A stretch of DNA of 64,000 bases from Flavipsychrobacter sp. Its GTDB lineage: Bacteria > Bacteroidota > Bacteroidia > Chitinophagales > Chitinophagaceae. The stretch covers positions 78,255-142,254 of the forward strand of contig JANINW010000011.1 in the NCBI GenBank assembly GCA_024508935.1, read 5' to 3'. The stretch's first letter is position 1, and each line of letters starts with the position of its first letter. The translations under genes were made by a program, and so were the position numbers. Below, piece after piece: positions 17,301 through 24,975 of the stretch. Under the pieces are notes generated by a model that saw only the letters and a list, made by a program, of their open reading frames with translations, searched no databases and was not told where the DNA came from.

Positions 17301-19117
17301 TAAGTATTATAGTTAAACCGGTATCAGTAAGTTTTACAGCTACTGATAATAGCCCCGTATGCGCAGGCGGTACCTATAGTATGAATGCTTCCAGCACATC
17401 TACCGGTGTTGTTTTTACCTGGGCAGGGCCAAACAGCTTTAGTGCAGGTATACCTAATCCGTCTTTATCCGGGGTTACCAGCAGCAATGCAGGCGATTAC
17501 GTTGTTACTGCTACACTTAACGGGTGCTCATTACGGGATACTCTTACCCTCGTAGTAAATCCATTACCGGCTAAGCCGGTGGCAGGCAGCAATACACCTG
17601 TATGTACGGGTACCTCGCTGAACCTGACGGCATCTACTACAACTACCGGTGTAGGTTACACCTGGGTAGGACCAAACAGCTTTAGTTCATCAACGCAAAA
17701 CCCATCTGTCAGCAATGTTACTATGGCTGCAGGAGGTGATTATGTTGTTACTGCAACCATTACTGCAACCGGCTGTATTGCCAAAGACACAGAAACGGTA
17801 GTTGTAAGGCCAACACCTATAGTGAATGCGTTTAATAATACGCCGATATGCGAAGGCGGTACGGTGAATTTGACTTCAACGGCAACGCCAACAGGAGCTT
17901 TCTTATGGACAGGGCCTAATAGTTATACTTCATCTGTCCAGAACCCGGCCATGACGAACGCAAGTCCAAATGCTTCCGGAGATTATATTGTAGCTGTTAC
18001 CCTCAATGGATGTACGGGTAGGGATACTACAACTGTTACGGTAAAACCTAATCCTATTATGCCTGTTACAGGTAGTAACAGTCCTGTTTGTATTGGTGCT
18101 ACGCTCAACCTGACAGCAGCGTCGAATGCCGGCGCTACTTATAGCTGGACGGGACCTAATACCTTTAGCTCTACACTGCAAAACCCTACTAAGACGAACA
18201 TGACGACCAATGATGCAGGTAATTATTCTGTCATAGCTACACTTAATGGTTGTGTATCGCCGGCAGGCAGTACAACAGTGGTAGTAAATCCTGTACCTTT
18301 CGTAGTAATCTACCCTACACCTGGCGACAGTATCTGCCAGGGTAATACCGTAACATTTATTGCGCTGCCTGCAAATGCAAGTGCTAATCCTACCTACAAA
18401 TGGACGCGCAACTCCAGTCCTTCTGTACTCAGCACTACCAATACCCTTGTAAGCACCAGCATCAATAATAATGATGTGATACGCTGTGAGATGACTGAGC
18501 CAAGCAAATGCGGATCGGCGTATAAAGACACCAGCAACGAAGTGAAAATGACCGTACTGCCATACCTCGCGCCGTCTGTATCCATCACTTCCAATCCTAC
18601 CACGCCATTATCTCCTAATGAGCTGATAACCTTTACTGCATTGCCGGTGAATGGTGGTAACAATCCTAAGTTTCAGTGGAAGATAAATAATGCAGACCAG
18701 GTGGGTGCTACCAATATTACATGGGCTACCCAGCAATTGTCTAACAACGATAGTGTAAGCGTTATTATGACCAGCGATTACCGCTGTCCGCAGCCAACAA
18801 CCGCTACCAGCAATAAGATAAAAGTAACTGTACTGACGGGCGTTAGTAATGTGAAAGGCGGTACTAATATGCAATTATATCCTAACCCTAACTCGGGCAA
18901 GTTTACAGTACATGGCAATACCATATTGAAAAACGGTACTGCTGAACTGCAAATAGTGAATGCAGTAGGACAGTTGGTGTATAAAACTACTGCCGAAATA
19001 AAAGGCGGGGAATTGGAAACTGTGATTAACCTTAGCGAGATGGCCAATGGTACTTACTTGCTGAAGCTGAAAGCAGGTGAGCAAACAGATGCCATCAGGT
19101 TTACCATCAGCAGGTAA
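14363..19117 (+). CDS. Giant secreted protein: DUF7948-like domain, seven SBBP repeats, Ig-like array, T9SS sorting domain
   Basis: A 1584-residue surface or secreted protein. A signal peptide (residues 1-22) is followed by a domain opening CFIENKGQVIDQYNHSRKDI that typically precedes SBBP repeats. Residues about 262-715 hold seven beta-propeller-like SBBP repeats, each with a W(A/G)TYYGG strand and a GNVYxxGWT strand. After a linker domain (about 715-828) come six Ig-like modules with SNSPVC...WTGPNSF...LNGC, each carrying a cysteine pair, then two more Ig/PKD-like modules. From about 1502 a type A T9SS C-terminal domain (LYPNPNSGKF ... GTYLLKLKAG) directs export and surface anchoring. Likely an adhesin or gliding-associated protein; no catalytic domain is visible. 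Confidence 0.9.
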   Translation: MNHLYRCFILSAAALLSGNIYAREGTLPVVKQQNKSPLCFIENKGQVIDQYNHSRKDIDYKIKTPGMSIFIGDAAIHYQWVKQEALPAEEMTPEKMSKNGPPKAGKADLYRMDVSLVGANKNAMVIQNESNDYYENYYTEPIGLKGAVVHSFKRITYKDVYPHIDWVLYINNGALKYDFVVHPGGNVKDIQLKYGGATMLEMKQGALVATTPMGSITEHKPYSYDAATNQEIPSSFALNESVLSFNISGTASSDLVIDPQMDWATYYGGSNAEYSYGDGDDGTNVYMTGWTNSTSNIATSGAYQTSLNSSSSNAYDAFLAKFSPSGSLLWATYYGGAYYDWGHGTACDPTGNVYMSGSTGSPSNIATSGAHQTSYGGPSTSSYGDDFLAKFSSSGSLLWATYYGGSSNEQYGHVACDPSGNVFLSGWTSSSNDIATSGSYQSSISGSNDAYIAKFNSSGVRQWGTYYGGSNQEDSWGSTCDPSGNIIICGWTYSTSGIATTGAHQTSLSGSYDAFIAKFTSSGSISWGTYFGGSSSEYAYDVASDASGNIFAVGWTYSTNGIATTGAYQTTLNNSTSSLYDGFVTKFNSTGTQQWGTYYGDAGQEYMWGVDIGANGYVYCSGWTNSSSGIATPGAYQTSPGGGQDAMFVEFTNSGTRMYATYFGGSNIEYGYGGVACTAAAVYFSGWTYSSSGIATSGAYQTSLGGTYDAFLAKFLIDTLPVIKQPFTDTALCAGDTLRLQFDVSYKFRSTNVFTAQLSNASGSFASPVNIGTLATDTAGTIVCIIPPGTPTGAGYRVRIVATNPVRISSDNGKNIGIGNSLAKPVASSNSPVCSGSDLNLFGSTTTSSTAIQWSWTGPNSFTSSLQNPTITSPTAANAGNYILTAQLYGCKGKDTTSVTVIALPAPSGIIATSNSPVCENDTLRLYSTNSSSGSVYSWTGPNSFSANTQNTTLIHPTAAAAGDYIVSATLNGCSVKDTVSIIVKPVSVSFTATDNSPVCAGGTYSMNASSTSTGVVFTWAGPNSFSAGIPNPSLSGVTSSNAGDYVVTATLNGCSLRDTLTLVVNPLPAKPVAGSNTPVCTGTSLNLTASTTTTGVGYTWVGPNSFSSSTQNPSVSNVTMAAGGDYVVTATITATGCIAKDTETVVVRPTPIVNAFNNTPICEGGTVNLTSTATPTGAFLWTGPNSYTSSVQNPAMTNASPNASGDYIVAVTLNGCTGRDTTTVTVKPNPIMPVTGSNSPVCIGATLNLTAASNAGATYSWTGPNTFSSTLQNPTKTNMTTNDAGNYSVIATLNGCVSPAGSTTVVVNPVPFVVIYPTPGDSICQGNTVTFIALPANASANPTYKWTRNSSPSVLSTTNTLVSTSINNNDVIRCEMTEPSKCGSAYKDTSNEVKMTVLPYLAPSVSITSNPTTPLSPNELITFTALPVNGGNNPKFQWKINNADQVGATNITWATQQLSNNDSVSVIMTSDYRCPQPTTATSNKIKVTVLTGVSNVKGGTNMQLYPNPNSGKFTVHGNTILKNGTAELQIVNAVGQLVYKTTAEIKGGELETVINLSEMANGTYLLKLKAGEQTDAIRFTISR
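15146..16511 (+). repeat. Seven tandem SBBP-repeat modules within the giant protein
   Basis: Degenerate coding repeats of about 60-70 codons, each starting with a (D/L/R/S/Q/M)(W/Y)(A/G)TY(Y/F)GG strand. The repeats are diverged at DNA level, so they are protein-level rather than recent duplications. Confidence 0.8.
16846..18300 (+). repeat. Six tandem Ig-like modules within the giant protein
   Basis: Coding repeats of about 78-82 codons, each with N(S/T)P(V/I)C near the start, WTGPNSF (or a close variant such as WAGPNSF) in the middle and a second cysteine in LNGC or a variant. Each module probably has one disulfide. Confidence 0.8.
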
Positions 19118-19132
19118 GCACTGATAAACCAT

Positions 19133-19169
19133 AAATAATAAAGCCCGCTTTAAGCGGGCTTTATTATTT
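19133..19169. terminator. Bidirectional terminator between the giant gene and rplY
   Basis: A perfect 17-bp palindromic stem with core AAAGCCCGCTT/AAGCGGGCTTT and A/T flanks, between two convergent genes. Confidence 0.9.
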
Positions 19170-19187
19170 ATAAGATAAACCGGGAGA

Positions 19188-19775
19188 TTATTTCTTACCG
19201 GTTTTTGCTTCTTCAGTTTCAGCCTGGCGCAGGGCACGGGTAGTAACTACTGATGCTACTGGTATACGCGGTGAGTTCATGATCTCGATATTATCAACTT
19301 TGATATCTTCTACACGTACGTTACCGCCAATCTGCAGTTTTTCGATATTCACTTCCAGGTGTTCCGCCAGGTATTTAGGCAGGGTACGCACCTTTACAGT
19401 TTTCAGTTTCACTTCCAAACGGCCACCGGCTTTAACACCTTCAGGCTGGCCTACGAATTTCAATGGCAGGTTGGCGATCATTTTACGGTCTTCAACCAGT
19501 TCCAGGAAGTCAACATGGTTCAGGGCATCTGTAACCACATCAAATTGCAGGTCTTTTACAATAGCACGGTAAGTTTTACCATCTACAGAAATTTCAGCAA
19601 GCTGGAATTCAGGTGTGTACACCAGTGCCTTGAATGCAGTAGTTGGTGCACTGAAGTGGATGGTTTCTGTACCACCGTAGATAACACATGGAATTTGTCC
19701 TTCAGAACGAGCTGCGCGTGCTGCTTTTTTGCCACGTGCGCTTCTGATTTGTCCTTCGATTCTTACACTTTTCAT
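19188..19775 (-). CDS. rplY: 50S ribosomal protein L25 / general stress protein Ctc
   Basis: A 195-residue two-domain L25 (CTC/TL5 form) binding 5S rRNA. The N-terminal domain runs MKSVRIEGQIRSARGKKAARAARSEGQIPCVIYGG, and the C-terminal TL5 domain contains LVEDRKMIANLPLKFVGQPEGVKAGG and ends with a charged tail. The ORF track begins 16 codons earlier at MFDGYTPGV. The ATG at 19775 is preferred because family members begin at MKxVxIEG and the upstream codons do not resemble the family. It sits downstream of prs on the same strand, a gene order (prs-rplY) that is common in bacteria. Confidence 0.93.
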   Translation of the reverse strand: MKSVRIEGQIRSARGKKAARAARSEGQIPCVIYGGTETIHFSAPTTAFKALVYTPEFQLAEISVDGKTYRAIVKDLQFDVVTDALNHVDFLELVEDRKMIANLPLKFVGQPEGVKAGGRLEVKLKTVKVRTLPKYLAEHLEVNIEKLQIGGNVRVEDIKVDNIEIMNSPRIPVASVVTTRALRQAETEEAKTGKK

Positions 19776-19930
19776 TTTTAGTGTCTTTTTTCTTTCAACA
19801 CCGGGCGTATACCCGTCAAACATCCGGAAGTTGAAACAGTTTTTTAAATAATGTTCGGCTTTGTGCCAGACAGGTTTTTTTGTTTAAACAGTCGTTATTA
19901 AAGACCAATGGAGGCTTTGCCGCCACTGAT

Positions 19931-20875
19931 TTATTTCTTATGGCTATGAATAAATAAAGAACTAATCGATTTATTCTCAAAAGTATTGCGGATAGCTACG
20001 GCAAAAAGCTCAGCTGTGGATAATACTTTTATTTTTGGCGATTGTTGTTTCAGCGGTATGGTATCGCAAACTACCAGTTCTTCCAGTTCAGAAGCAGCTA
20101 TGTTTTCATAAGCCTTACCACTCAATACCGGGTGGGTGCAAAATGCACGTACCGATAAAGCCCCGCGTTCTTTCAATAATGCTGCAGATTTGCTCAAAGT
20201 ACCTGCTGTATCACAGATATCGTCTATCAGCACCACATTCTTGCCTGTAACATCGCCTATTACAGTCATAGCAGCTACTTCGTTTGCGCGTTTGCGTTGT
20301 TTATCGCAAATAACCATGTCGGTCTCAAAATACTTGGCTACTTCGCGCACACGGTTAGTACTGCCAACGTCGGGGGCCGCAAAGATAAGGTCTTTTATCT
20401 TAAGATTTTCAATATACGGGATGAAAATTGCTGAGCTATCCAGGTGATCAACCGGTATATCAAAGAAACCTTGAATTTGAGGGGCATGCAGGTCCATCGT
20501 CATTACCCGGTTAGCACCGGCTGTGGTCAGCAGGTTAGCCACCAGCTTAGAGGCTATTGCTACACGCGGTTTGTCCTTACGGTCTTGCCTGGCGAAGCCA
20601 AAATATGGGATAACGGCTGTTATATAGCCGGCAGAAGCACGGCGGGCAGCGTCTATCATCATTAAAAGCTCCATCAGGTTGTCTGAAGGTGCAAAGGTGG
20701 ACTGTACCAAGAAAACATAATCACCACGGATAGATTCCTTGTAAACCGGCTGGAATTCGCCGTCACTGAATTTCTGGATGCTGAGATCGCCCAGCTTTTT
20801 ACCGAATGATTTGGCTATCTGTTCGGCAAGGTAAGTAGAACCTGTGCCGGAGAATATCTTTACGGAAGACTGCAT
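19931..20875 (-). CDS. prs: Ribose-phosphate pyrophosphokinase (PRPP synthetase)
   Basis: A 314-residue class I PRPP synthetase making PRPP from ribose-5-phosphate and ATP for purine, pyrimidine, His, Trp and NAD synthesis. Motifs: VKIFSGTGSTYLAEQIA at the start, YFGFARQDRKDKPRVAIASK (ATP/flexible loop), MTMDLHAPQIQGFFDIPVDHL, and the PRPP loop VLIDDICDTAGTL. The ORF track starts at 20896, but a -7 promoter element overlaps that codon. The ATG at 20875 therefore gives the usual length and a short leader. rplY follows 155 bp downstream. Confidence 0.95.
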   Translation of the reverse strand: MQSSVKIFSGTGSTYLAEQIAKSFGKKLGDLSIQKFSDGEFQPVYKESIRGDYVFLVQSTFAPSDNLMELLMMIDAARRASAGYITAVIPYFGFARQDRKDKPRVAIASKLVANLLTTAGANRVMTMDLHAPQIQGFFDIPVDHLDSSAIFIPYIENLKIKDLIFAAPDVGSTNRVREVAKYFETDMVICDKQRKRANEVAAMTVIGDVTGKNVVLIDDICDTAGTLSKSAALLKERGALSVRAFCTHPVLSGKAYENIAASELEELVVCDTIPLKQQSPKIKVLSTAELFAVAIRNTFENKSISSLFIHSHKK

Positions 20876-20893
20876 GTTTTGGGAAATGAACTG

Positions 20894-20923
20894 CAAATTT
20901 AGACAAACAGGGGGTTTGTCAAA
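20894..20923 (-). promoter_or_regulatory. Promoter of prs (-33 TTTG, -7 TAAATTTG)
   Basis: On the minus strand TTTG (20923-20920) is followed by an 18-nt spacer and TAAATTTG (20901-20894). Both elements match the Bacteroidota sigma consensus. This fixes the prs start at 20875. Confidence 0.7.
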
Positions 20924-20947
20924 GGTGTTTTTTATATAGAAATAAAT

Positions 20948-22324
20948 TTACTTTTTCTTTGGCCATTCTGCCCAATATTCTTTCTCATTCATCAGGTATT
21001 GGGAATCACTGTCTTCCAGTTGCAATTTGCCAAAAACACGCCAATAATACGCAGCAGTCATTCGATCATAATGGATAATATTATAGCTAAATTGGTATGT
21101 CTGGAAAAGGTTTAGCGCTATAAAGAATATTAAAATGGTATTACCTGCAATTTTCAGTGCATAGCTTTTGTAGCTTTTAAATGCTTCAATTAAAGCAGCA
21201 AGCGGCAAGGCAATAATAGCTAACGCTTCTACAAGCGGCCGGCATCCGAAACTCCCACCATACCACCAGCAATACCAGCTGAATACCAGGTAGATAAGCC
21301 CTATCATACATAAGAGTGGCGCTAATACCAGCTTTCTATCCTTTTTCCAAAGGTAATAAAAGCCCACGGAACCAATAAATGCAATAGGGGTGTATACAAA
21401 CCAGCCCTTTCTGAAACTGAATAAACCTTTGAGGATTTGAGGGTTAGAAAAATTAAAAAACTCGTCCTGGTATGAAAAGTAGATCCAATGTCCTGTAATG
21501 TAATGCCAATAGCTCATCTGCAGCAATGCAACCGCCATAAAACAGCAGAAGGCTATAATGACGTCCCGGTAATACTGTATAAGCAGTCCTAATTTATTTT
21601 TCAGATCAGTAAGGGTATACACCTGCCATAGTATAGGTATCAATACTGTAACTATATTTATCGGCCTTGTAATAATAATAAACCCTAAAACTATCCCTAT
21701 TGCGTACAAATGTCTGGACTTATATTGACTGTGCCACAAGTCGGTATAAAATAGCAGCGCGGCAAATAGCATAAACGAATAAGGATGGCTCATCCCGGGG
21801 TCAAACGCGGTATAATGGTACAGGTTGGTTCCCAGGCCTATGCAAACCAGTGTAATGGTCGTCGTGCTATCAGTAAAATAGCGTAGCAGAAAGGCTCTCA
21901 AAAAACAAAGCCCGGTTATAGTCCAGAATATTGAGCAAAAGAACATTGCCCACTGGTAGGGCAGGCTATAGCCGTCGGGTTCTGCCTTTTTTGAAACTTT
22001 AGTGTATATATGCGCAGCCGCAAAGAAAGGCAACTCAAAGCATGATACGCCTACTGCATATTTATTCAATCTTCTTCCATTAGGCTGTTCGTATGTTGCC
22101 CACCAGGGTTCCCGGTTTGTAAACCGGTATTTGTAAAGGATATCATTATAAAAAGATAAGCCCGAAATGTCATGATAAATAAAGGTGGCCGGCAAATAGG
22201 AATAATAGCCAAACTTGTCCCATGAAAAAACAATATTGTCTTCCCTCCATTTTGGCTCCCGGTTAAAAACTATAAATACGTATAAAGCAGCAAGGATAAC
22301 TAACAGCCATTTAGACCTCATCAT
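20948..22324 (-). CDS. Polytopic membrane protein, possible GT-C-type glycosyltransferase
   Basis: A 458-residue integral membrane protein with about ten hydrophobic segments and an N-terminal loop rich in aromatic and charged residues (REDNIVFSWDKFGYYSYLPATFIYHD). This layout resembles the GT-C glycosyltransferase/mannosyltransferase superfamily (first-loop acidic residues, YLPA..., RPINIVTVLIPI), but the DXD-type motif is not certain. It may transfer a sugar from a polyprenyl-phosphate donor in cell-surface glycan synthesis. The upstream 109 bp separates it from divergent osmC. Function remains inferred. Confidence 0.6.
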   Translation of the reverse strand: MMRSKWLLVILAALYVFIVFNREPKWREDNIVFSWDKFGYYSYLPATFIYHDISGLSFYNDILYKYRFTNREPWWATYEQPNGRRLNKYAVGVSCFELPFFAAAHIYTKVSKKAEPDGYSLPYQWAMFFCSIFWTITGLCFLRAFLLRYFTDSTTTITLVCIGLGTNLYHYTAFDPGMSHPYSFMLFAALLFYTDLWHSQYKSRHLYAIGIVLGFIIITRPINIVTVLIPILWQVYTLTDLKNKLGLLIQYYRDVIIAFCCFMAVALLQMSYWHYITGHWIYFSYQDEFFNFSNPQILKGLFSFRKGWFVYTPIAFIGSVGFYYLWKKDRKLVLAPLLCMIGLIYLVFSWYCWWYGGSFGCRPLVEALAIIALPLAALIEAFKSYKSYALKIAGNTILIFFIALNLFQTYQFSYNIIHYDRMTAAYYWRVFGKLQLEDSDSQYLMNEKEYWAEWPKKK

Positions 22325-22433
22325 GTTAATTTATGGTACACAAAATATAAACTATCGGGCATAATGATTTGTTATCAGCGTGATAAACTTATTTTTGACG
22401 AATAATCACCAATTTTAAAACCACAATAATAAT

Positions 22434-22847
22434 ATGAGACGCAAAGCAACAGCCGTATGGAACGGTTCCGGTAAAGAAGGTAAGGGTAACCTCAGCACCC
22501 AAAGCACCGTTTTAAATCAAACGCAATATTCTTACGGCTCACGTTTTGAAGAAGGTGTAGGCACTAATCCTGAAGAGTTGATGGCAGCTGCGCACGCAGG
22601 TTGTTTCAGCATGAAATTATCTTTTGTGCTGGGTGCAGCAGGTTTTACGCCAGATGAGATCCATACAGATTGTGTGATAACGCTGGATAATGGTGTTATC
22701 AGCAAAAGCGAATTAACCGTTAGGGCAAAAGTTCCGGGAATCGATGCCGCAAAATTCCAGGAATGTGCTGAAGATGCAAAGGCCAATTGCCCTGTATCGA
22801 AAGCGTACAGTGCTTTGGAAATAACTATGGATGCAGCACTTGCTTAA
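22434..22847 (+). CDS. OsmC-family organic hydroperoxide reductase
   Basis: A 137-residue OsmC-type thiol peroxidase. The two conserved cysteines are present: the peroxidatic one in AAAHAGCFSMKLSF (about residue 58) and the second in DAKANCPVSKAY near residue 120. TNPEELMAAAHAGCFSM is the family signature. It reduces organic hydroperoxides as a cytosolic homodimer. The start MRRKATAVWNGSGKEGKGNLST matches OsmC rather than Ohr. It is monocistronic, closed by a strong hairpin. Confidence 0.93.
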   Translation: MRRKATAVWNGSGKEGKGNLSTQSTVLNQTQYSYGSRFEEGVGTNPEELMAAAHAGCFSMKLSFVLGAAGFTPDEIHTDCVITLDNGVISKSELTVRAKVPGIDAAKFQECAEDAKANCPVSKAYSALEITMDAALA

Positions 22848-22866
22848 GGTAGTCTGCTATAAATAA

Positions 22867-22903
22867 AAATGCGGCAATCCAGTTCATTGATTGCCGCATT
22901 TTT
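22867..22903. terminator. Terminator between osmC and the LutA-like gene
   Basis: A stem AAATGCGGCAATC/GATTGCCGCATTT with T-tracts on both strands, between convergent genes. Confidence 0.9.
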
Positions 22904-22921
22904 GTATTAAATCAGTTAATA

Positions 22922-23644
22922 TTACCATCCGCTGGCCAATACATCTGCAATATGCAGTGTCTGGATGGGTAAATTGTTTTTGTTGATATATCCCTGTATG
23001 TGCATCATACAAGATACATCGGTTGATATCATGTACTTTGCACCTGTATCCAGGGCGCTTTGTACCTTGGTTTGCGCCATTCCTAAAGATATAGGTTCAT
23101 ATTTTACAGCAAAAGTACCGCCAAAGCCACAGCAGGTTTCTGCTTCTTTCATCTCTACTATTTCCAGGCCTTTCACATTTTGCAGCAGTTTGCGCGGACC
23201 TTGTTTAATGCCACATTCTCTTAGTGCCCCGCAGGCATCATGGTATGTAGCCTTACCGTTCAATACGGCGCCTACATTATCCACTTTCAAAACTTCTGTC
23301 AGGAATTCCGTGAATTCAAACATCTTACCGCGCACCTGGTTGCTGAGCAAATGCCCCGAACTGTTATCAAACATGCGGTCGTAGTAATTACGTACATAGC
23401 CTGTGCAGGAGCCGCTGGGCCCTACAATATATCCTTCACCACTAAAGTCTTTAAGAAATTTATCAGCTACAGATTTAGCTTCATCCCAGTAGCCGGCATT
23501 GAATGCGGGCTGCCCGCAGCAGGTTTGTTTGGCGTTGTAAGTAACATTGCAGCCTAGTTTTTCCAGCACCTTAACCATATTCATGCCGGTTTCAGGATAA
23601 AGCTGGTCTACAAAGCAGGGTATAAAAAGTTGTACCTGGTACAT
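22922..23644 (-). CDS. (Fe-S)-binding CCG-motif protein, LutA/YkgE-like
   Basis: A 240-residue protein with two cysteine-rich CCG domains: IPCFVDQLYPE...QTCCGQPAFNAGYWDEA, and YHDACGALRECG...ETCCGFGGTFAVKY. These CCG modules occur in LutA (lactate oxidation) and in GlcF/HdrB subunits, binding an Fe-S cluster or forming a docking module. LutB and LutC partners are not adjacent, so a lactate role is unproven. It starts 8 bp after ribH on the same strand and is probably translated from the same message. Confidence 0.88.
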   Translation of the reverse strand: MYQVQLFIPCFVDQLYPETGMNMVKVLEKLGCNVTYNAKQTCCGQPAFNAGYWDEAKSVADKFLKDFSGEGYIVGPSGSCTGYVRNYYDRMFDNSSGHLLSNQVRGKMFEFTEFLTEVLKVDNVGAVLNGKATYHDACGALRECGIKQGPRKLLQNVKGLEIVEMKEAETCCGFGGTFAVKYEPISLGMAQTKVQSALDTGAKYMISTDVSCMMHIQGYINKNNLPIQTLHIADVLASGW

Positions 23645-23652
23645 GTTGATCT

Positions 23653-24147
23653 CTATATTTTTCTTCTGCTGTTTTTAATCATTTTCAGGGCTGTAATGGC
23701 AGCTTCCTCACCTTTATGCCCGTGTTCTCCACCTAGTCTTTCCCATGCCTGCTGCTCATTATCCAGGGTCAGCACACCGAAAATTACCGGTACCGGCAGT
23801 GTCAGGTTCAGTTGGGTAATTCCTTCTGTCACGGCCTTACACACATATTCGAAATGGGGTGTGCCGCCCCGTATCACCGTGCCAAAAGCAATAATAGCTT
23901 CTGGTGCAGATGACTTGCCTGCGTGCATCTCCCATAGCTGGCGGCAGGCAAATGGCAATTCAAAACTGCCGGGTACGGCTAGTTTCTCGGTAATAGTGGT
24001 ACCGAATTGCCCGGCTATCCTTTCGCAGCCTGCTACCAGTTCGCCAACTATTTTCTCATTCCATTCGGTATATACAATGGCTATGTTGGCACCCTGCAAT
24101 TGCTGCAGGGATGATGTGTCTAATAATGATGTGCTGTTTTGTGACAT
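23653..24147 (-). CDS. ribH: 6,7-dimethyl-8-ribityllumazine synthase
   Basis: A 164-residue lumazine synthase, condensing the diaminouracil with dihydroxybutanone phosphate in riboflavin synthesis; it assembles as pentamers or a 60-mer. Motifs: VAGCERIAGQF...PGSFELPFACRQL, the substrate loop IAFGTVIRGGTPHFEYVCKAVTEGI and the terminal PVIFGVLTLDNEQQAWER...GHKGEEAA. The usual RGET loop reads RGGT. No other rib genes or FMN riboswitch are adjacent. The ATG follows 11 nt after a terminator-like hairpin in the leader. Confidence 0.95.
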   Translation of the reverse strand: MSQNSTSLLDTSSLQQLQGANIAIVYTEWNEKIVGELVAGCERIAGQFGTTITEKLAVPGSFELPFACRQLWEMHAGKSSAPEAIIAFGTVIRGGTPHFEYVCKAVTEGITQLNLTLPVPVIFGVLTLDNEQQAWERLGGEHGHKGEEAAITALKMIKNSRRKI

Positions 24148-24158
24148 GGAAATAAAAA

Positions 24159-24191
24159 ATCCCCTTTTCGCCGTAAAGGTAAAAAGGGGAG
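24159..24191 (-). terminator. Terminator/attenuator-like hairpin in the ribH leader
   Basis: On the minus strand TCCCCTTTTT...AAAAGGGGA is followed by TTTTTTATTT, ending just before the ribH ATG. It may end the TPR-gene transcript or regulate ribH by attenuation. Confidence 0.7.
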
Positions 24192-24216
24192 ATTAATAAT
24201 GTTAGTATTAAACTTA

Positions 24217-24912
24217 TTATTCTACAACACCAAGGCGAGCCAGGTATTTATCCATGTCGCGTCCCTGCTGCGAAAAAGGATATTCATCGCGTATGCGCAT
24301 GTATACTTTTTTAGCATCTTCTGTTTTGCCATCCAGTTCGTATGATACACCTAAGCGATACAGGTAAAGCGGAGTGTAAGCAATATTGTCTTTATCGCTG
24401 CTGGCTTTTTCGTAAAATTCGATAGCTTTCTTCTTGTTGCCGCTTTCCATATACGCGTCACCCAATGCACCCCATGCAGCATAAGCTACTTTAGTACCAT
24501 TGCCGTCAAAATCTTCCAGTTGTTTGATAGCATTTTTATGATCGCCCATGCGCAGGTAACAAACACCTGCATAATAATGGCAAAGATTAGCAGTAGCTGT
24601 ACCACTGTATTTCTTCTCTATTTTCAGGAAACCCTGGTGCTGGCCATCACCGTTCAGGGCTTTATCCATAGAGTCTACCTCAAAATAGCGCTGTGCAAAA
24701 GCTATAGCAGTACCTGCTTTCTCTTCACGCGGAGCTTTGTATAATTTCTGATATGCGAAGAATAAAACGATAGCACCAAGCACTACTGTAACTATAGTAT
24801 TGATACGTTTTTTGTTTTCTTCATATTTGAGTTGCAGGTTCTCTAATGCATTAGGGCCTTCAACCGATGTTATTTTTTCTTCGCCGGGTTTAGTTCTTGC
24901 TGAATTTGCCAT
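24217..24912 (-). CDS. TPR protein with a single membrane anchor (YfgM/BamD-like)
   Basis: A 231-residue protein with a cytosolic N-terminus of about 37 residues, one membrane helix (TIVTVVLGAIVLFFAYQKLY) and a periplasmic TPR array: NLCHYYAGVCYLRMGDHKNAIKQLE, AYAAWGALGDAYMESGNKKKAIEFYEKA and LYLYRLGVSYELDGKTEDAKKVYMRI. This single-pass plus TPR layout resembles YfgM, which works at the SecYEG translocon with PpiD. That role is inferred. It lies 63 bp downstream of pdhA and is followed by a hairpin. Confidence 0.8.
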   Translation of the reverse strand: MANSARTKPGEEKITSVEGPNALENLQLKYEENKKRINTIVTVVLGAIVLFFAYQKLYKAPREEKAGTAIAFAQRYFEVDSMDKALNGDGQHQGFLKIEKKYSGTATANLCHYYAGVCYLRMGDHKNAIKQLEDFDGNGTKVAYAAWGALGDAYMESGNKKKAIEFYEKASSDKDNIAYTPLYLYRLGVSYELDGKTEDAKKVYMRIRDEYPFSQQGRDMDKYLARLGVVE

Positions 24913-24975
24913 TAACTATTTATAATTATTCGTTTATTAATGTTTATTATTCGTTTCCTGTAAATCTATCTGTTA

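Noticed and set aside
15146-18300. CRISPR-like or satellite array
   Set aside because: The repeats are coding modules of 60-80 codons with DNA divergence, not short identical direct repeats.
23630-24196. 188-residue plus-strand ORF opposite ribH
   Set aside because: It is the complement of a clear lumazine synthase; composition is Ser/Pro/Cys-rich as in shadows.
24148-24216. FMN riboswitch before ribH
   Set aside because: The leader is too short and lacks the conserved RFN helices; only a hairpin with a T-tract is visible.
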